Source: UBA2287 sp964479665
GTDB taxonomy: Bacteria > Bacteroidota > Bacteroidia > Bacteroidales > Tenuifilaceae
Direction: 5' to 3'
Length of the DNA: 29,663 nt
Assembly: GCA_964479665.1 (NCBI GenBank)
Contig: CAYZNN010000034.1
Location: 1-29,663 of the forward strand
Positions 14,434-22,896 of this stretch are shown here, piece by piece; the first letter of the stretch is position 1; the number at the start of each line of letters is the position of its first letter. Below the pieces are notes generated by a model that saw only the letters and a list, made by a program, of their open reading frames with translations, was not told where the DNA came from and ran no database searches. Both the position numbers and the translations under genes were made by a program.

Positions 14434-15534
14434 TTAAGAATGACATTTAAAAACTTTTTTGTCATCGGCACAGTATATTTCACCCATACAACTAACCGCT
14501 AAGCACGAGTGAGCAGGGAGAATCGCTAGCCATTCGCCTTCCTGTAGGCATTGAAAAAAGGCAGAATTGCTCCCCTTAATAACACCATGTTCCTGTGATA
14601 CTGACTGCAAAAAAACGTTTTCAATAGGATTCGTCCACGTATTATCGTTGTTCAACCTGCAAACAGCACCAAAGGAAACCTCTCCCGATTGTTGAATATA
14701 TGTATCCTTCGATAAATGCACAGCACCTCCCCAAATTATAGCTCTGTTTTCGTTTGGATAAACTGCAATTACCTGACAGGCCAGTGCAACCGCAATGGAT
14801 TCAACGTCACAAACCCCATGCGATGCCTGTTGCATATCGAATAACACAAAATTGCCCGGACGTAGCTCATCGACACCCCGAAAAGCAGAGGCCAGAGTGC
14901 TTGTTGGAGTATCGCCATACGATACCATTAAATTGGGATAATGTGTTGCCCATCGCCTCTTAAGTTCTTCCAAAACACCAATGGCTTGGCCATTTAGTAT
15001 CTCAATTTCTAAAGGCATTACCTTATACGAATGGCCTGCATGGGTAAGAAAACCAGAAAACGAGAGGCTATTTCTACTATTTACATAATCTATTGCGTCG
15101 GCAATTTGCTTGTGGTCCAATGGTTTAAAACCGCTTCGTTCCTGCCCCGTATCAATTTCTACCATTACATTCACTTTACCTGTAACGTGCTGTGCTAATT
15201 GCATGGCTCCCTTTACAGTTGAAGTAATGAGAGTTAATTTTACTTCGTTCGAAAGTAAATTAATGTGTTCGAATTGACTTGGCGATGGGGGGATTGCCAG
15301 CAGAATATCTTTCCAACCATCGGATGCAAAATACTGAGCCATAGGTACCGATGAAACGGCAATGCGCGTAACACCCAATGCGCGGAACCAACCACCTACT
15401 TCGAGGCTCTGGTGGGTTTTAAAGTGAGGGCGCAGAACTAAACCTAGCTTTTGGGCCTTTTCAACCATAAATTGAATATTAGCAAGACATTTTGCCTTGT
15501 TAAGCAGCAGGGTAGGTTTATTAAAAGGCAACAT
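14434..15534 (-). CDS. D-threonine-aldolase/D-serine-dehydratase-like PLP enzyme
   Basis: This 366-residue protein is of the alanine-racemase-like fold III family. The PLP lysine is probably Lys39 in RPHFKTHQ, the usual motif of D-threonine aldolases and metal-dependent D-serine dehydratases. The barrel continues through MVEIDTGQERSGF and GFLTHAGHSY. The C-terminal beta domain ends with the metal-site-like pair PAHSC, a few residues before CMGEIYCADD. Substrates in this group are beta-hydroxy D-amino acids (D-Thr, D-Ser, D-threo-3-hydroxyaspartate); the sequence does not choose among them. It follows the MBL gene by 3 nt in the same operon, which also holds a transporter, suggesting uptake and breakdown of a small organic or amino acid. 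Confidence 0.88.
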   Translation of the reverse strand: MLPFNKPTLLLNKAKCLANIQFMVEKAQKLGLVLRPHFKTHQSLEVGGWFRALGVTRIAVSSVPMAQYFASDGWKDILLAIPPSPSQFEHINLLSNEVKLTLITSTVKGAMQLAQHVTGKVNVMVEIDTGQERSGFKPLDHKQIADAIDYVNSRNSLSFSGFLTHAGHSYKVMPLEIEILNGQAIGVLEELKRRWATHYPNLMVSYGDTPTSTLASAFRGVDELRPGNFVLFDMQQASHGVCDVESIAVALACQVIAVYPNENRAIIWGGAVHLSKDTYIQQSGEVSFGAVCRLNNDNTWTNPIENVFLQSVSQEHGVIKGSNSAFFQCLQEGEWLAILPAHSCLAVSCMGEIYCADDKKVFKCHS

Positions 15535-15537
15535 TAT

Positions 15538-16299
15538 TTAAACTTCAATTGTATAGCCATCGTAGGCCAACATAACATTTTCGGGTAAGTTTTTCTGTAC
15601 CAATTGGTATAAACCCATTTGATGGCTAATGTGAGTAATGTAAGCTTTTCGGGGGCTCAGCTCAGAAATTAATTTGAGTGCATCGGGAAGTGAAAAATGC
15701 GAAATGTGTTTTTGCTGCCTCAGTGCGCCCACAACTAAAAACTTACTGCCTACAAGTTTCTCCTTCTCCTCTTCCGAAATGAAGTTGGCATCGGTAAGGT
15801 ATGCAAAGTCGCCAATTCGAAAACCGAAAACAGGTAATTTATAATGAAAAGCCCTAATAGGAATAATTTTAACTCCCTGAACGTCGAATGGTTGACCATC
15901 AATTGGGTTAAGCACTAATTCGGGTGCCCCCGGATATTTCTCCTCCTCAAAAACATACGAAAAATGGCACTTCAGAGCCTCATGCACCCTCGACTCTGCC
16001 CAAATGTTCATAGGTTTCTGCATTAGGTAGTTGAAAGCTCGAACATCATCGAGTCCCGCAACATGATCGCGATGCTCATGCGTAATGAGAATGGCGTCTA
16101 AGGTTTTTACCCTTGCACTTATCATTTGCTGACGAAAATCGGGTCCCGCATCAATAAGAATGTTTGTTCCGTTGCTTGAAACCAATGCCGAAGTTCGAAG
16201 GCGCTTATCGCGCAAATCGGCAGACTGGCAGATAGGACAAGGGCATGCAATAACGGGTACACCTTGCGAAGTTCCAGTGCCTAAGAATGTTATAGTCAC
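15538..16299 (-). CDS. MBL-fold metallo-hydrolase, PhnP-like
   Basis: This 253-residue cytoplasmic metallo-beta-lactamase-fold hydrolase starts with TFLGTGTSQG. A cysteine cluster, C19-P-C21-P-I-C24, resembles the structural zinc site of PhnP-type phosphodiesterases. The metal-binding motif HEHRDH is at residues 74-79, followed by AGLDDVRAFN. Further metal ligands are probably in YLTDANFIS and in THISHQMG near the C-terminus. PhnP cleaves cyclic ribose phosphates, and relatives act on various phosphodiesters; the exact substrate here is unknown. It is common in Bacteroidota. It sits 1 nt after the transporter gene and 3 nt before the PLP-enzyme gene, a tight operon whose shared purpose is unclear. 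Confidence 0.9.
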   Translation of the reverse strand: MTITFLGTGTSQGVPVIACPCPICQSADLRDKRLRTSALVSSNGTNILIDAGPDFRQQMISARVKTLDAILITHEHRDHVAGLDDVRAFNYLMQKPMNIWAESRVHEALKCHFSYVFEEEKYPGAPELVLNPIDGQPFDVQGVKIIPIRAFHYKLPVFGFRIGDFAYLTDANFISEEEKEKLVGSKFLVVGALRQQKHISHFSLPDALKLISELSPRKAYITHISHQMGLYQLVQKNLPENVMLAYDGYTIEV

Positions 16300-16300
16300 T

Positions 16301-17218
16301 TTACGCGTTTTTAGTTTGTAACGATTTAATCGACAAAAAAATAAGATAAAAAAGCACCATTACGGCTAGTACAGCCGAAGGGATAGCTGCTTCCTTCCCA
16401 AAAAGGGTGAGGGCTGTAAAAACAGAGAAACCTGAACTCTTTATAGTTGCCAGCATATTTTGTGTTAATCTTATTGAGGGTTCAACCTTAAACTTTTTTG
16501 CTATAAGTTCATATGCCATTCCCAATCCGAAAAGGCCCATGAAAAGAACAAAACTCACAAGAAGCAACTTTTTGGAGTCGGCAAAAAACACTTCGCGATT
16601 AAGGCCTACTGCTACAAAAATTAGAAATGCAAATCCCCAGTCGACCACTTTACCTCTAACACGTTGAATAATTGGAAACCAATATTTGATTCGAAGCAAC
16701 TGGGCAACCAGCAAGGGGAATACAACAAGTTGCAGCATAGTAATAAATAAATCTAGTGGTTTAATCCCTTTGCTTCCAGCAAATACATCGACCAAAACGG
16801 GTGCAAAAAAAATGGAAGCCAGAAATGCTGCTGATACTCCAATAATTGCATAATTTACATCACCCTTCAGAATATATGAGAATGGGATTATGGCAACGCC
16901 TGGCGGTGCTGCAACAATAACTACAAAACCGTAAAAAAGGTCGTCGGAAGGCATTAAAAACCAGGCTAATGACAGCAAAACAAACCCAAAAAGGAAGTAG
17001 TTTAGCGCAATGCCTGCAAAGAATGGAACAACCACCTTTCGAAACGAATTAATTACAGCGAAATCGAGCCCAGTGAGCGAAAAGGTCATTGTTAAAGCTA
17101 AGGCAATAACAGTGTAGGATTTTAACATTTCGGCATAACCTCCAAAAGTTAAACCTGCAATAACGGCAAAAACCAGTATAGAATTTCGGTTTAGAAGAAT
17201 AATCCTAAATAATCTCAT
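16301..17218 (-). CDS. Bile acid:sodium symporter (BASS) family transporter
   Basis: This 305-residue polytopic membrane protein (from the chosen ATG) has nine to ten membrane segments. It shows the SBF/BASS pattern: a proline-glycine core FVVIVAAPPGVAIIPFSYIL near the middle, and ALALTMTFSLTGLDF in the first half. BASS proteins couple sodium import to uptake of organic anions such as bile acids, pyruvate or pantoate; the substrate here is not evident. The frame extends to 17308, but an exact -7 element at 17237-17244 would lie inside that extension, so 17218 is preferred. It is the first gene of a three-gene operon with the MBL and PLP enzymes. Confidence 0.83.
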   Translation of the reverse strand: MRLFRIILLNRNSILVFAVIAGLTFGGYAEMLKSYTVIALALTMTFSLTGLDFAVINSFRKVVVPFFAGIALNYFLFGFVLLSLAWFLMPSDDLFYGFVVIVAAPPGVAIIPFSYILKGDVNYAIIGVSAAFLASIFFAPVLVDVFAGSKGIKPLDLFITMLQLVVFPLLVAQLLRIKYWFPIIQRVRGKVVDWGFAFLIFVAVGLNREVFFADSKKLLLVSFVLFMGLFGLGMAYELIAKKFKVEPSIRLTQNMLATIKSSGFSVFTALTLFGKEAAIPSAVLAVMVLFYLIFLSIKSLQTKNA

Positions 17219-17236
17219 AGCATGTGGTTGACAAGC

Positions 17237-17244
17237 CAAATATA
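17237..17244 (-). promoter_or_regulatory. -7 element of the BASS/MBL/PLP operon
   Basis: TATATTTG on the minus strand matches TAnnTTTG exactly, about 19 nt before the ATG at 17218. It favours the shorter BASS reading frame. Confidence 0.6.
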
Positions 17245-17297
17245 GCATCATTTTTCGAACCGCTTGTAAGAATAATATCCCTAACTTTAAGCCAAAA

Positions 17298-18002
17298 ATG
17301 CTAGGCAAACTTTACCTGATCCCTACTACTCTTGGCGGTGAAAATATAAATGATGTAATACCCGCTAATGTAATTGATAAAACCCGTGAAATTGACCATT
17401 TCATTGTTGAAGATATCCGAAGTGCTCGCCGCTACCTATCGAAACTAAAACCCATTGTACCTATAAACGAAATTCAGTTCTTCGAACTGAACGAGCATAC
17501 AACACAAATAGAAGCTGAAAATTTGACAGCCCCACTGCTCCAAGGCAAATTGGTTGGTCTCCTTTCCGAAGCAGGCGTTCCGGCTGTAGCCGATCCAGGA
17601 TCGAACATTGTTGCCCTAGCGCACAGAATGGGTATTGAAGTAATACCCCTTACGGGGCCCAGCAGCATTCTGATGGCCGTTATGGCCAGCGGATTATCGG
17701 GTCAGAACTTTGCGTTTGTTGGGTACCTTCCCGTTCAACAGCACGAAAGAGAAAAGCGCATACGGCAACTCGAACTGCGATCGCTCGAAGAGCAGCAAGC
17801 TCAATTCTTCATTGAAACCCCTTACCGTAATAACCAAATGCTCCAGTCGCTTGCAGATGTATTGGCACCACATACATTGGTAACAGTTGCCTGCGACCTT
17901 ACGCGTCCTTCACAATTTATTTCTACCCGTAAAGCAGCCGACTGGAAAAAAGAAATGCCCGACCTGCATAAACGGCCGAGCATTTTTGGGATAATGCAAT
18001 AA
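17298..18002 (+). CDS. SAM-dependent methyltransferase, short RsmI-like (tetrapyrrole methylase fold)
   Basis: This 234-residue protein of the tetrapyrrole-methylase fold has LYLIPTTLG at the N-terminus, a central LSEAGVPAVADPGSNIVALA (the conserved RsmI-type motif), VIPLTGPSSILMAVMASGL, and FIETPYRNN. RsmI methylates the 2'-O of C1402 in 16S rRNA. Bacteroidota often carry, besides RsmI, this shorter paralogue that lacks part of the usual C-terminus, so the rRNA target is not certain. The sequence before the ATG (TAACTTTA at 17282-17289) is one base off the -7 consensus. It ends exactly where the convergent FKBP operon ends, with no spacer and no visible terminator. Confidence 0.9.
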   Translation: MLGKLYLIPTTLGGENINDVIPANVIDKTREIDHFIVEDIRSARRYLSKLKPIVPINEIQFFELNEHTTQIEAENLTAPLLQGKLVGLLSEAGVPAVADPGSNIVALAHRMGIEVIPLTGPSSILMAVMASGLSGQNFAFVGYLPVQQHEREKRIRQLELRSLEEQQAQFFIETPYRNNQMLQSLADVLAPHTLVTVACDLTRPSQFISTRKAADWKKEMPDLHKRPSIFGIMQ

Positions 18003-18989
18003 CTATTTTTTCCCTTCTTCCTCTTCTTCTTGGGCTTTGTTTAAAACTGTTATTTCAAATACTAGGGGAGCATAAGGATTTATGGATTGCGAACCTGCGG
18101 CTCCATATGCCTTAGCGCTTGGTATAAGTACTTTGGCATAACTCTCTCGCCTCATCTTCTTCAAAATAATTGAAAAACCTTCAATAACAGCAACATCTCC
18201 TATTTTAATACTTATTGGTCGGTAGTCCCTGTCAGCGTCATACATGAAATTGGCCCTTGCTACCGAATCAATATTGGTATCGAACACCCAATTATCAGTA
18301 AAACTGCCAACATAATTTACACTATCCACAGTCTGATCGTCTAAGAAGAAATCTCCTAGACCTTCGTTCAACTCAAGTATATAAATACTATCCTTATATA
18401 TTAAATCTGGAATGAGATCAGGGTAGTAGGTTGAAAGATACTGATCGATAATCTCTTGCTCATATGCTTCGGGATCTGAAATCACTCTTTGCAATTCAAT
18501 ATTATAAATAACTGGAGAATACGCAGGAAGGTTCTTAAATGATTGGCTACCCCATGCAAGTCTCGATGGCATAATAAAAGTTGCTGAACCTCCCTGTTTC
18601 AATAGCGAAATTCCCTCAGACAAACCTGCTAACATGGTAGAAGTTGGACTTTTAAAACGTGTGAATTGGGGAACGTATCGAGTTCGTCGAGCCCAAATCT
18701 CATGTAGCATGGCCAAGTCAGTGTTGGTTGTTTCAAATACATCGCCATCCAAGTTGGATCCAGTAAAGTTGTAGAGTATATAGTCTCCAGCAGCGGGTGT
18801 ATTTCCATCTCCCTGAGTATGAATTTTATAATATAGGCCCGTTGGAGTCACCGAATAATCGGAATAGTATAAACTTATGAAAGCCTGTAAACGAAGCATC
18901 TCATCGGCTTCGGTTTCATCAATTTCTCTTTCGCACGAGAACAAAGCCAGTAGGCTAAATAATGCTATAGCAACTTTAAATCGGTTCAT
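18003..18989 (-). CDS. FKBP-type peptidyl-prolyl isomerase lipoprotein, two domains
   Basis: This 328-residue lipoprotein has lipobox LALFSC (Cys20). Two FKBP-like domains follow. The first is at about residues 50-170 (TGLYYKIHTQGDG, DGDVFETTN, GLSEGISLLKQGGSATFIMP, LPAYSPVIYNIEL). The second is at about 205-318 (VFDTNIDSVA, VIEGFSIILKKM, SYAKVLIPSAKAYGAAG, PYAPLVFEITVL). The C-terminus ends in a glutamate/lysine-rich tail (EEEEEGKK). Both domains deviate from the canonical active-site pattern, so catalysis is uncertain. It is the last of five genes reading from nrnA; the gap to the preceding FKBP gene is 4 nt. It is probably a periplasmic folding factor or a T9SS/gliding accessory protein; that role is inferred from family and context. 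Confidence 0.85.
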   Translation of the reverse strand: MNRFKVAIALFSLLALFSCEREIDETEADEMLRLQAFISLYYSDYSVTPTGLYYKIHTQGDGNTPAAGDYILYNFTGSNLDGDVFETTNTDLAMLHEIWARRTRYVPQFTRFKSPTSTMLAGLSEGISLLKQGGSATFIMPSRLAWGSQSFKNLPAYSPVIYNIELQRVISDPEAYEQEIIDQYLSTYYPDLIPDLIYKDSIYILELNEGLGDFFLDDQTVDSVNYVGSFTDNWVFDTNIDSVARANFMYDADRDYRPISIKIGDVAVIEGFSIILKKMRRESYAKVLIPSAKAYGAAGSQSINPYAPLVFEITVLNKAQEEEEEGKK

Positions 18990-18993
18990 TATT

Positions 18994-19905
18994 TTAATTA
19001 TTAACTTTCAAACTATCAATTCGAACCTCACAAATCAGGGGGGTGTACGGATAAACCTCATCGTAATTCTGGGGGCCCGAAGTAAGGGGCGAAGGTAGTA
19101 AAATAAATGCAAAGTCGCCAACTTTTAGTTTCGTTAAGCTTATAGCTAAGCCAAGAATTGCATTATTGGGTGTCAGATTAATTAATTCATTCTGGTTAAC
19201 GGTTCTATATACTAGTTCCCCGTTTATTTTCGATATTTGATACCAACCATAAACATTCGCCCCATTTGCAGGTACTGGACTTCCCGCTCCTTGTGTACTT
19301 AAACTCAGCCAAAAACCCTCGTTATGGTAAGTGAAATTCTGACCAACCGAATTCAAATAGGTTGCAATGCTTGCCATTTCCGATTTTATATTCGCATTAC
19401 TAACGGAAACAATTTGAATATCGTATACAAGGGGCGACCATGCTGGAATAGGGCCAAATTCGTTACCTCCAAACCCAAGGTTCGAAGCAAAAAGTACCTT
19501 TCCCTTCTCCTTCCCCCTTCCTAATAATAGCCCTCTTTTTAAACCCTCAATAAGGTTCCCGCTGCCAGCAACAGTGTATATGGGTTGAAAGGTCCGAAAA
19601 AGAGTATCGAGGTTATTGGCTAATGCAACCGACTTAATGTTAGTGTCGAATACTTGGTTGCTTAGTGTTTTTGCTGTATACCAAAAATGTAGGGTATCGC
19701 CCACGGCTACTTTATAGCCATAAGCAACAGAATCAACGGCGTAGTATACACCATTTTCGGAAGTAAAACTGTAAGAATTGCTCGTTAAAAAGCGCTCAAT
19801 GGTAATATTTTGGGCTATTACCTTCTCGTTTTCAAGGTCCCTGGTACAAGAAAGTAATAAAGGGGATGTGACAAGCAGAAGAAGCCTTGTATTTCTAAAA
19901 ATCAT
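18994..19905 (-). CDS. FKBP-like lipoprotein, two divergent domains
   Basis: This 303-residue lipoprotein has lipobox PLLLSC (Cys20). The first FKBP-like domain, about residues 50-175, keeps GDTLHFWYTAKT, NQVFDTN, GSGNLIEGLKRGLLLGRG, FASNLGFGG and IPAWSPLVYDIQI. The second, about 195-300, is weaker (NGANVYGWYQI, AILGLAISLTKLKVGDFAFI, YPYTPLICEVRI) and lacks the FD pair after the second strand, so it is probably inactive. Its start codon overlaps the stop of the preceding FKBP gene by 4 nt (ATGA), implying translational coupling. The sequence is recognisably FKBP but far from the canonical enzymes, and a structural or substrate-holding role is possible. Confidence 0.82.
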   Translation of the reverse strand: MIFRNTRLLLLVTSPLLLSCTRDLENEKVIAQNITIERFLTSNSYSFTSENGVYYAVDSVAYGYKVAVGDTLHFWYTAKTLSNQVFDTNIKSVALANNLDTLFRTFQPIYTVAGSGNLIEGLKRGLLLGRGKEKGKVLFASNLGFGGNEFGPIPAWSPLVYDIQIVSVSNANIKSEMASIATYLNSVGQNFTYHNEGFWLSLSTQGAGSPVPANGANVYGWYQISKINGELVYRTVNQNELINLTPNNAILGLAISLTKLKVGDFAFILLPSPLTSGPQNYDEVYPYTPLICEVRIDSLKVNN

Positions 19906-20786
19906 TGCAATCCGGGCTTAACATCAACAATTTCAACTTCAAAAATAACCGAAGTGAAAGCAGGCACAATGCCCGTGGTACTTCCACCCTGACCAAAAGC
20001 GAGGCTCGACGGGATAATAAAAAGCGACTTTTCGGCTCTACGCATCATACCAATAGCCTCTTCGAGGCCGGGTATTACCTGCCATTTCTGACCGTAAACG
20101 AATACAAAGGGTTCGTTGCGCTTTCGGGTAGAGTCGAAAAATTTGCCGTTGAAAAAACGCCCTTCATAATGTACTGTAATTGTGTCGCCCTTGGCGATTA
20201 AATTCCCAGTACCATGCTGAATGGGAATGTAATACAAACCCGATCCGGTTGGTTCGAAGGCTAATGGTTGCCCTTCAAGATACTGTTTCAAAAGAACCTT
20301 TTCGTACTCGCCAAAGTCTTCAATCCACTTTAAAAAAGCTTCCTTCTCCTGAAGGTATTGCTTCTCGGTTTGTATTTCGAGCAACTTAATATCAACACGC
20401 ATTAACGAACCGGGTTGGATAAAGTGCGGTAATGTAGTTTCGATGGTTTGGGTAAAGAAAGCATCGGCAGAGATGTAAAAAGTAGCACTATCGCCTAACT
20501 CCATAAGCAAGAAGCATTCGTCGATTGAGCCAGGGAATTGCGACTCGGAAAGTTGAAACTTTCGGGTTCCATGAAAAAAAATAGAATCGGCCAGGGTTCG
20601 ATAGGCCACACTAACGGTAATATAATTTTGAGGCGATGGTTTTTCACGCGAGTCGCCCAGGGTAATCAACTTATAATGAATACCCGATTTGGATACAGAG
20701 TAACCCGGAAATAGTTTGGATTCATTACTACAAGAAGCAATGAACAGAATGATAAATAAGTAAATGGGCCAAAAATGATACTTCAT
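19902..20786 (-). CDS. FKBP-type peptidyl-prolyl isomerase lipoprotein with canonical C-terminal domain
   Basis: This 294-residue lipoprotein has lipobox LFIASC (Cys19). The C-terminal domain (about residues 190-292) is a clear FKBP: LYYIPIQHGTGN, ITVHYEGRFFNGKFFDST, VIPGLEEAIGMMRRAEKSLF, IPSSLAFGQGG and a final VIFEVEIVDV. Most of the hydrophobic pocket residues expected for proline isomerisation are present. The N-terminal domain (about 35-155) is FKBP-like but decayed, without a recognisable active site. The gene starts 39 nt after the GldI-like gene, with TATATTTA, one base off the -7 consensus, in that gap. Of the four FKBP genes this is the best candidate for an active isomerase. It acts outside the cytoplasm. 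Confidence 0.88.
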   Translation of the reverse strand: MKYHFWPIYLFIILFIASCSNESKLFPGYSVSKSGIHYKLITLGDSREKPSPQNYITVSVAYRTLADSIFFHGTRKFQLSESQFPGSIDECFLLMELGDSATFYISADAFFTQTIETTLPHFIQPGSLMRVDIKLLEIQTEKQYLQEKEAFLKWIEDFGEYEKVLLKQYLEGQPLAFEPTGSGLYYIPIQHGTGNLIAKGDTITVHYEGRFFNGKFFDSTRKRNEPFVFVYGQKWQVIPGLEEAIGMMRRAEKSLFIIPSSLAFGQGGSTTGIVPAFTSVIFEVEIVDVKPGLQ

Positions 20787-20825
20787 CGGTTGCTAGGAAG
20801 GTACAGGTTGTAAATATAGGAAAAA

Positions 20826-21359
20826 TTAGTTCTTAACAACAACATTTATTACACGAACATCATAAACAATAATTGAACGTGGAGGAATTTTATTCTGATC
20901 GCCAAGAAGCCCATGAGCCAAATGGGGAGGCAAAATAAATTTACCGCTCTGCCCAAGTTGCATAAGCAACACAGCCATTTCTAGGCCCGACTCAACGCCT
21001 CCGTATCCAACAACAAACTCCTTAGGTTTTTCTCCTTTAGAAGCGTAGCAAAGGGTACCATCGAGAAGTGAAACAGTATACTCAAGAGAAACCATATCGC
21101 CATTTTTAATAGGTTCACCACTCCCTTGGCCCCATACCAAATAGTAAAGTCCCGAACCATTTTCGGCCATTCCTTTCAAATCGTGTCGCTCAATAAAAGC
21201 ATGAATAAGCTCTCTGTCCTTTTCAACCAGAGCCTGATTTACTTCCTGCAAAGTTTTTTTTGCTTCACCCAAGGGCATTTTCTTATTCCTATCTCCTTCG
21301 CCTTGGCATGAGGCAAAAAGGAGCAGAATACTGCAAAATGAAAAGGAATGAATCAACAT
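20826..21359 (-). CDS. gldI: GldI-like FKBP lipoprotein
   Basis: This 177-residue lipoprotein has lipobox LLFASC (Cys18) and a single FKBP domain from about residue 70: LYYLVWGQGSGEPI, VSLEYTVSLLDGTLCYASK, GYGGVESGLEMAVLLMQLGQ, KFILPPHLAHGLLGD and IIVYDVRVINV. The YTVSLLDGTLCY segment and the position directly after an NrnA-type DHH gene, near ndk, match what I know of gldI loci in Bacteroidota, where GldI is a gliding and T9SS-associated isomerase. Its start overlaps the DHH stop by 7 nt. Several pocket residues differ from classical FKBPs. The gldI name rests on context and resemblance, so I hold it moderately. Confidence 0.75.
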   Translation of the reverse strand: MLIHSFSFCSILLLFASCQGEGDRNKKMPLGEAKKTLQEVNQALVEKDRELIHAFIERHDLKGMAENGSGLYYLVWGQGSGEPIKNGDMVSLEYTVSLLDGTLCYASKGEKPKEFVVGYGGVESGLEMAVLLMQLGQSGKFILPPHLAHGLLGDQNKIPPRSIIVYDVRVINVVVKN

Positions 21360-22381
21360 AAGTTCAACTGTTGGCTATATATTTCTAAGAGTTTTTCGAA
21401 ATATGTCTCGGTATCGGTTAGCGAAACGAACGATTTCCCCCCAGCAGCATTTCTATGGCCTCCGCCATTGAAGTGCTTAGAACAGAATTCGTTTACTGAA
21501 AAGTTGCCCTTGGAGCGAAGTGACACCTTAATAAAACTCGAATTTTCGGTAAACAGAGCAGAGAAAACAATTCCTTTTACTGAGAGCGGATAGTTTACTA
21601 ACCCCTCGGTATCGCCAATGCTGTAATTGAAACGCTTCATTTCCTCCTTTGAAAGTGATACGAAAGCTGCTCGATGCTGCGGAAAAACCTTCATTTTTTC
21701 GCTCAATGCGAAACCCAAAAGGCGCATTCGCCCTTCGGAGAAAGTGCTGTAAACTTGCCTCTGAATGTCTTCAACGTTAACGCCAACCTCAACAAGTTTC
21801 CCTGATATTTCGAATGTTCTGGGCGATGCTATGGCATAACTAAACGAGCCCGTATCGGTCATTATTCCTACAAAAATACTCACTGCAGCGTTATAGGAAA
21901 TAGGTTTATTGCCCAATAATGCACAGCCCAATTCGTAAACCAATTCGGCTGTTGAACTTACATTAATGTATGAAAACTCAATATCGAATGGGCTTTCGGG
22001 ATTAGGGTGGTGATCAACGAGTACTCTTCTTGCCTTCGACCTTTCGAAAGGTTCAGCCATATCTTCAAGCCTTCGGGCTCCATTATAGTCGAGCGAAACG
22101 ACAAGGTCGGCCTCATTCAATAGGCTTTCAGCCAAATCCCTCTGCTTTGAGTGAATTATAATATTGTTGGCACCCGGAAGCCAAGCTAAAAATTCAGGAA
22201 ATGAATTGGGTACCAACATGCTCGAAGCAACTCCTATTTCATTTAGAATATAATGCATGCCCAACAGCGAGCCCAACGCATCTCCATCGGGGTTGTGGTG
22301 CGTTGTAAGCACTACTCGCCCTGAACCTTGAAGCAACTGCCTGAACGAATTAACCTTATCGTTAAAATTGAATAAATTCAT
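21353..22381 (-). CDS. DHH-family phosphoesterase, NrnA-like
   Basis: This 342-residue cytoplasmic phosphoesterase (from the chosen ATG) has the DHH motifs in order: HHNPDGDALGS around residue 28, VSLDYNGARRLEDM, the name-giving VLVDHHPNP, TDTGSFSYA, and a C-terminal DHHA1 domain with GGGHRNAAGG. NrnA-type enzymes degrade short RNA oligonucleotides and/or pAp with manganese. The longer frame from a TTG at 22402 is rejected, because that TTG is part of the TACCTTTG -7 element and the ATG at 22381 fits better. It is the first gene of an operon that continues into four FKBP lipoprotein genes, and is divergent from ndk. Confidence 0.93.
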   Translation of the reverse strand: MNLFNFNDKVNSFRQLLQGSGRVVLTTHHNPDGDALGSLLGMHYILNEIGVASSMLVPNSFPEFLAWLPGANNIIIHSKQRDLAESLLNEADLVVSLDYNGARRLEDMAEPFERSKARRVLVDHHPNPESPFDIEFSYINVSSTAELVYELGCALLGNKPISYNAAVSIFVGIMTDTGSFSYAIASPRTFEISGKLVEVGVNVEDIQRQVYSTFSEGRMRLLGFALSEKMKVFPQHRAAFVSLSKEEMKRFNYSIGDTEGLVNYPLSVKGIVFSALFTENSSFIKVSLRSKGNFSVNEFCSKHFNGGGHRNAAGGKSFVSLTDTETYFEKLLEIYSQQLNLC

Positions 22382-22399
22382 TGTTTTCGAATAGTTTTT

Positions 22400-22407
22400 C
22401 AAAGGTA
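22400..22407 (-). promoter_or_regulatory. -7 element of the nrnA-FKBP operon
   Basis: TACCTTTG on the minus strand matches TAnnTTTG exactly, 18 nt before the ATG at 22381. A clear -33 TTTG is not seen. It marks the likely single promoter of the five-gene run 22381 to 18003. Confidence 0.6.
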
Positions 22408-22471
22408 ATGAAAAAGAATAACGAAAAAAAGCTATATTGTAGTGTTAAACCTAACCTAACGCAGCCATTCT

Positions 22472-22891
22472 ATGAGCCTTACGCGAACCTTTGCCATGAT
22501 TAAGCCCGATGCCATTGCACATAATTACATGGGCGAAATACTAACCGATATAATTAAAGGTGGTTTTACTATTAGGGCAGTTAAAATGACCCATTTGAGC
22601 CTTCGTGAAGCAAAAAGATTTTATGCCGAGCACGAAGGAAAAGAATTTTTCGAAAGGCTTACTCGCTTTATTAGTTCAGGGCCCATAGTTGCTTTAATTT
22701 TAGAAAAAGAGAGTGCCGTTGAGGATTTTCGAAAATTGATTGGAGTTACCGACCCTCTAAAAGCAGCCGATGGAACCATTCGAAAAAAATTTGCGCAGGA
22801 TACTACGCACAATGCTGTTCATGGTGCCGACAGTGATACCAGTGCTAAAAGGGAATGGACATTTTTCTTTGCCGAAAGGGAAATTGAGTAG
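22472..22891 (+). CDS. ndk: Nucleoside-diphosphate kinase
   Basis: This 139-residue enzyme transfers the gamma phosphate of nucleoside triphosphates to diphosphates in the cytoplasm. It has RTFAMIKPDAI at the N-terminus and the catalytic histidine at His117 in the signature NAVHGADSDTSA, followed by REWTFFF. Length and motif are normal. It is divergent from the nrnA-FKBP operon (90 nt between start codons) and convergent with the DUF721 gene, 5 nt from its stop. A TATATTG one base short of the -7 consensus lies at about 22433. Confidence 0.98.
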   Translation: MSLTRTFAMIKPDAIAHNYMGEILTDIIKGGFTIRAVKMTHLSLREAKRFYAEHEGKEFFERLTRFISSGPIVALILEKESAVEDFRKLIGVTDPLKAADGTIRKKFAQDTTHNAVHGADSDTSAKREWTFFFAEREIE

Positions 22892-22896
22892 CAGAA

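Noticed and set aside
22382..22402. Seven-residue N-terminal extension of the DHH phosphoesterase
   Set aside because: It would start at a TTG that is part of the TACCTTTG promoter element; the ATG at 22381 is better.
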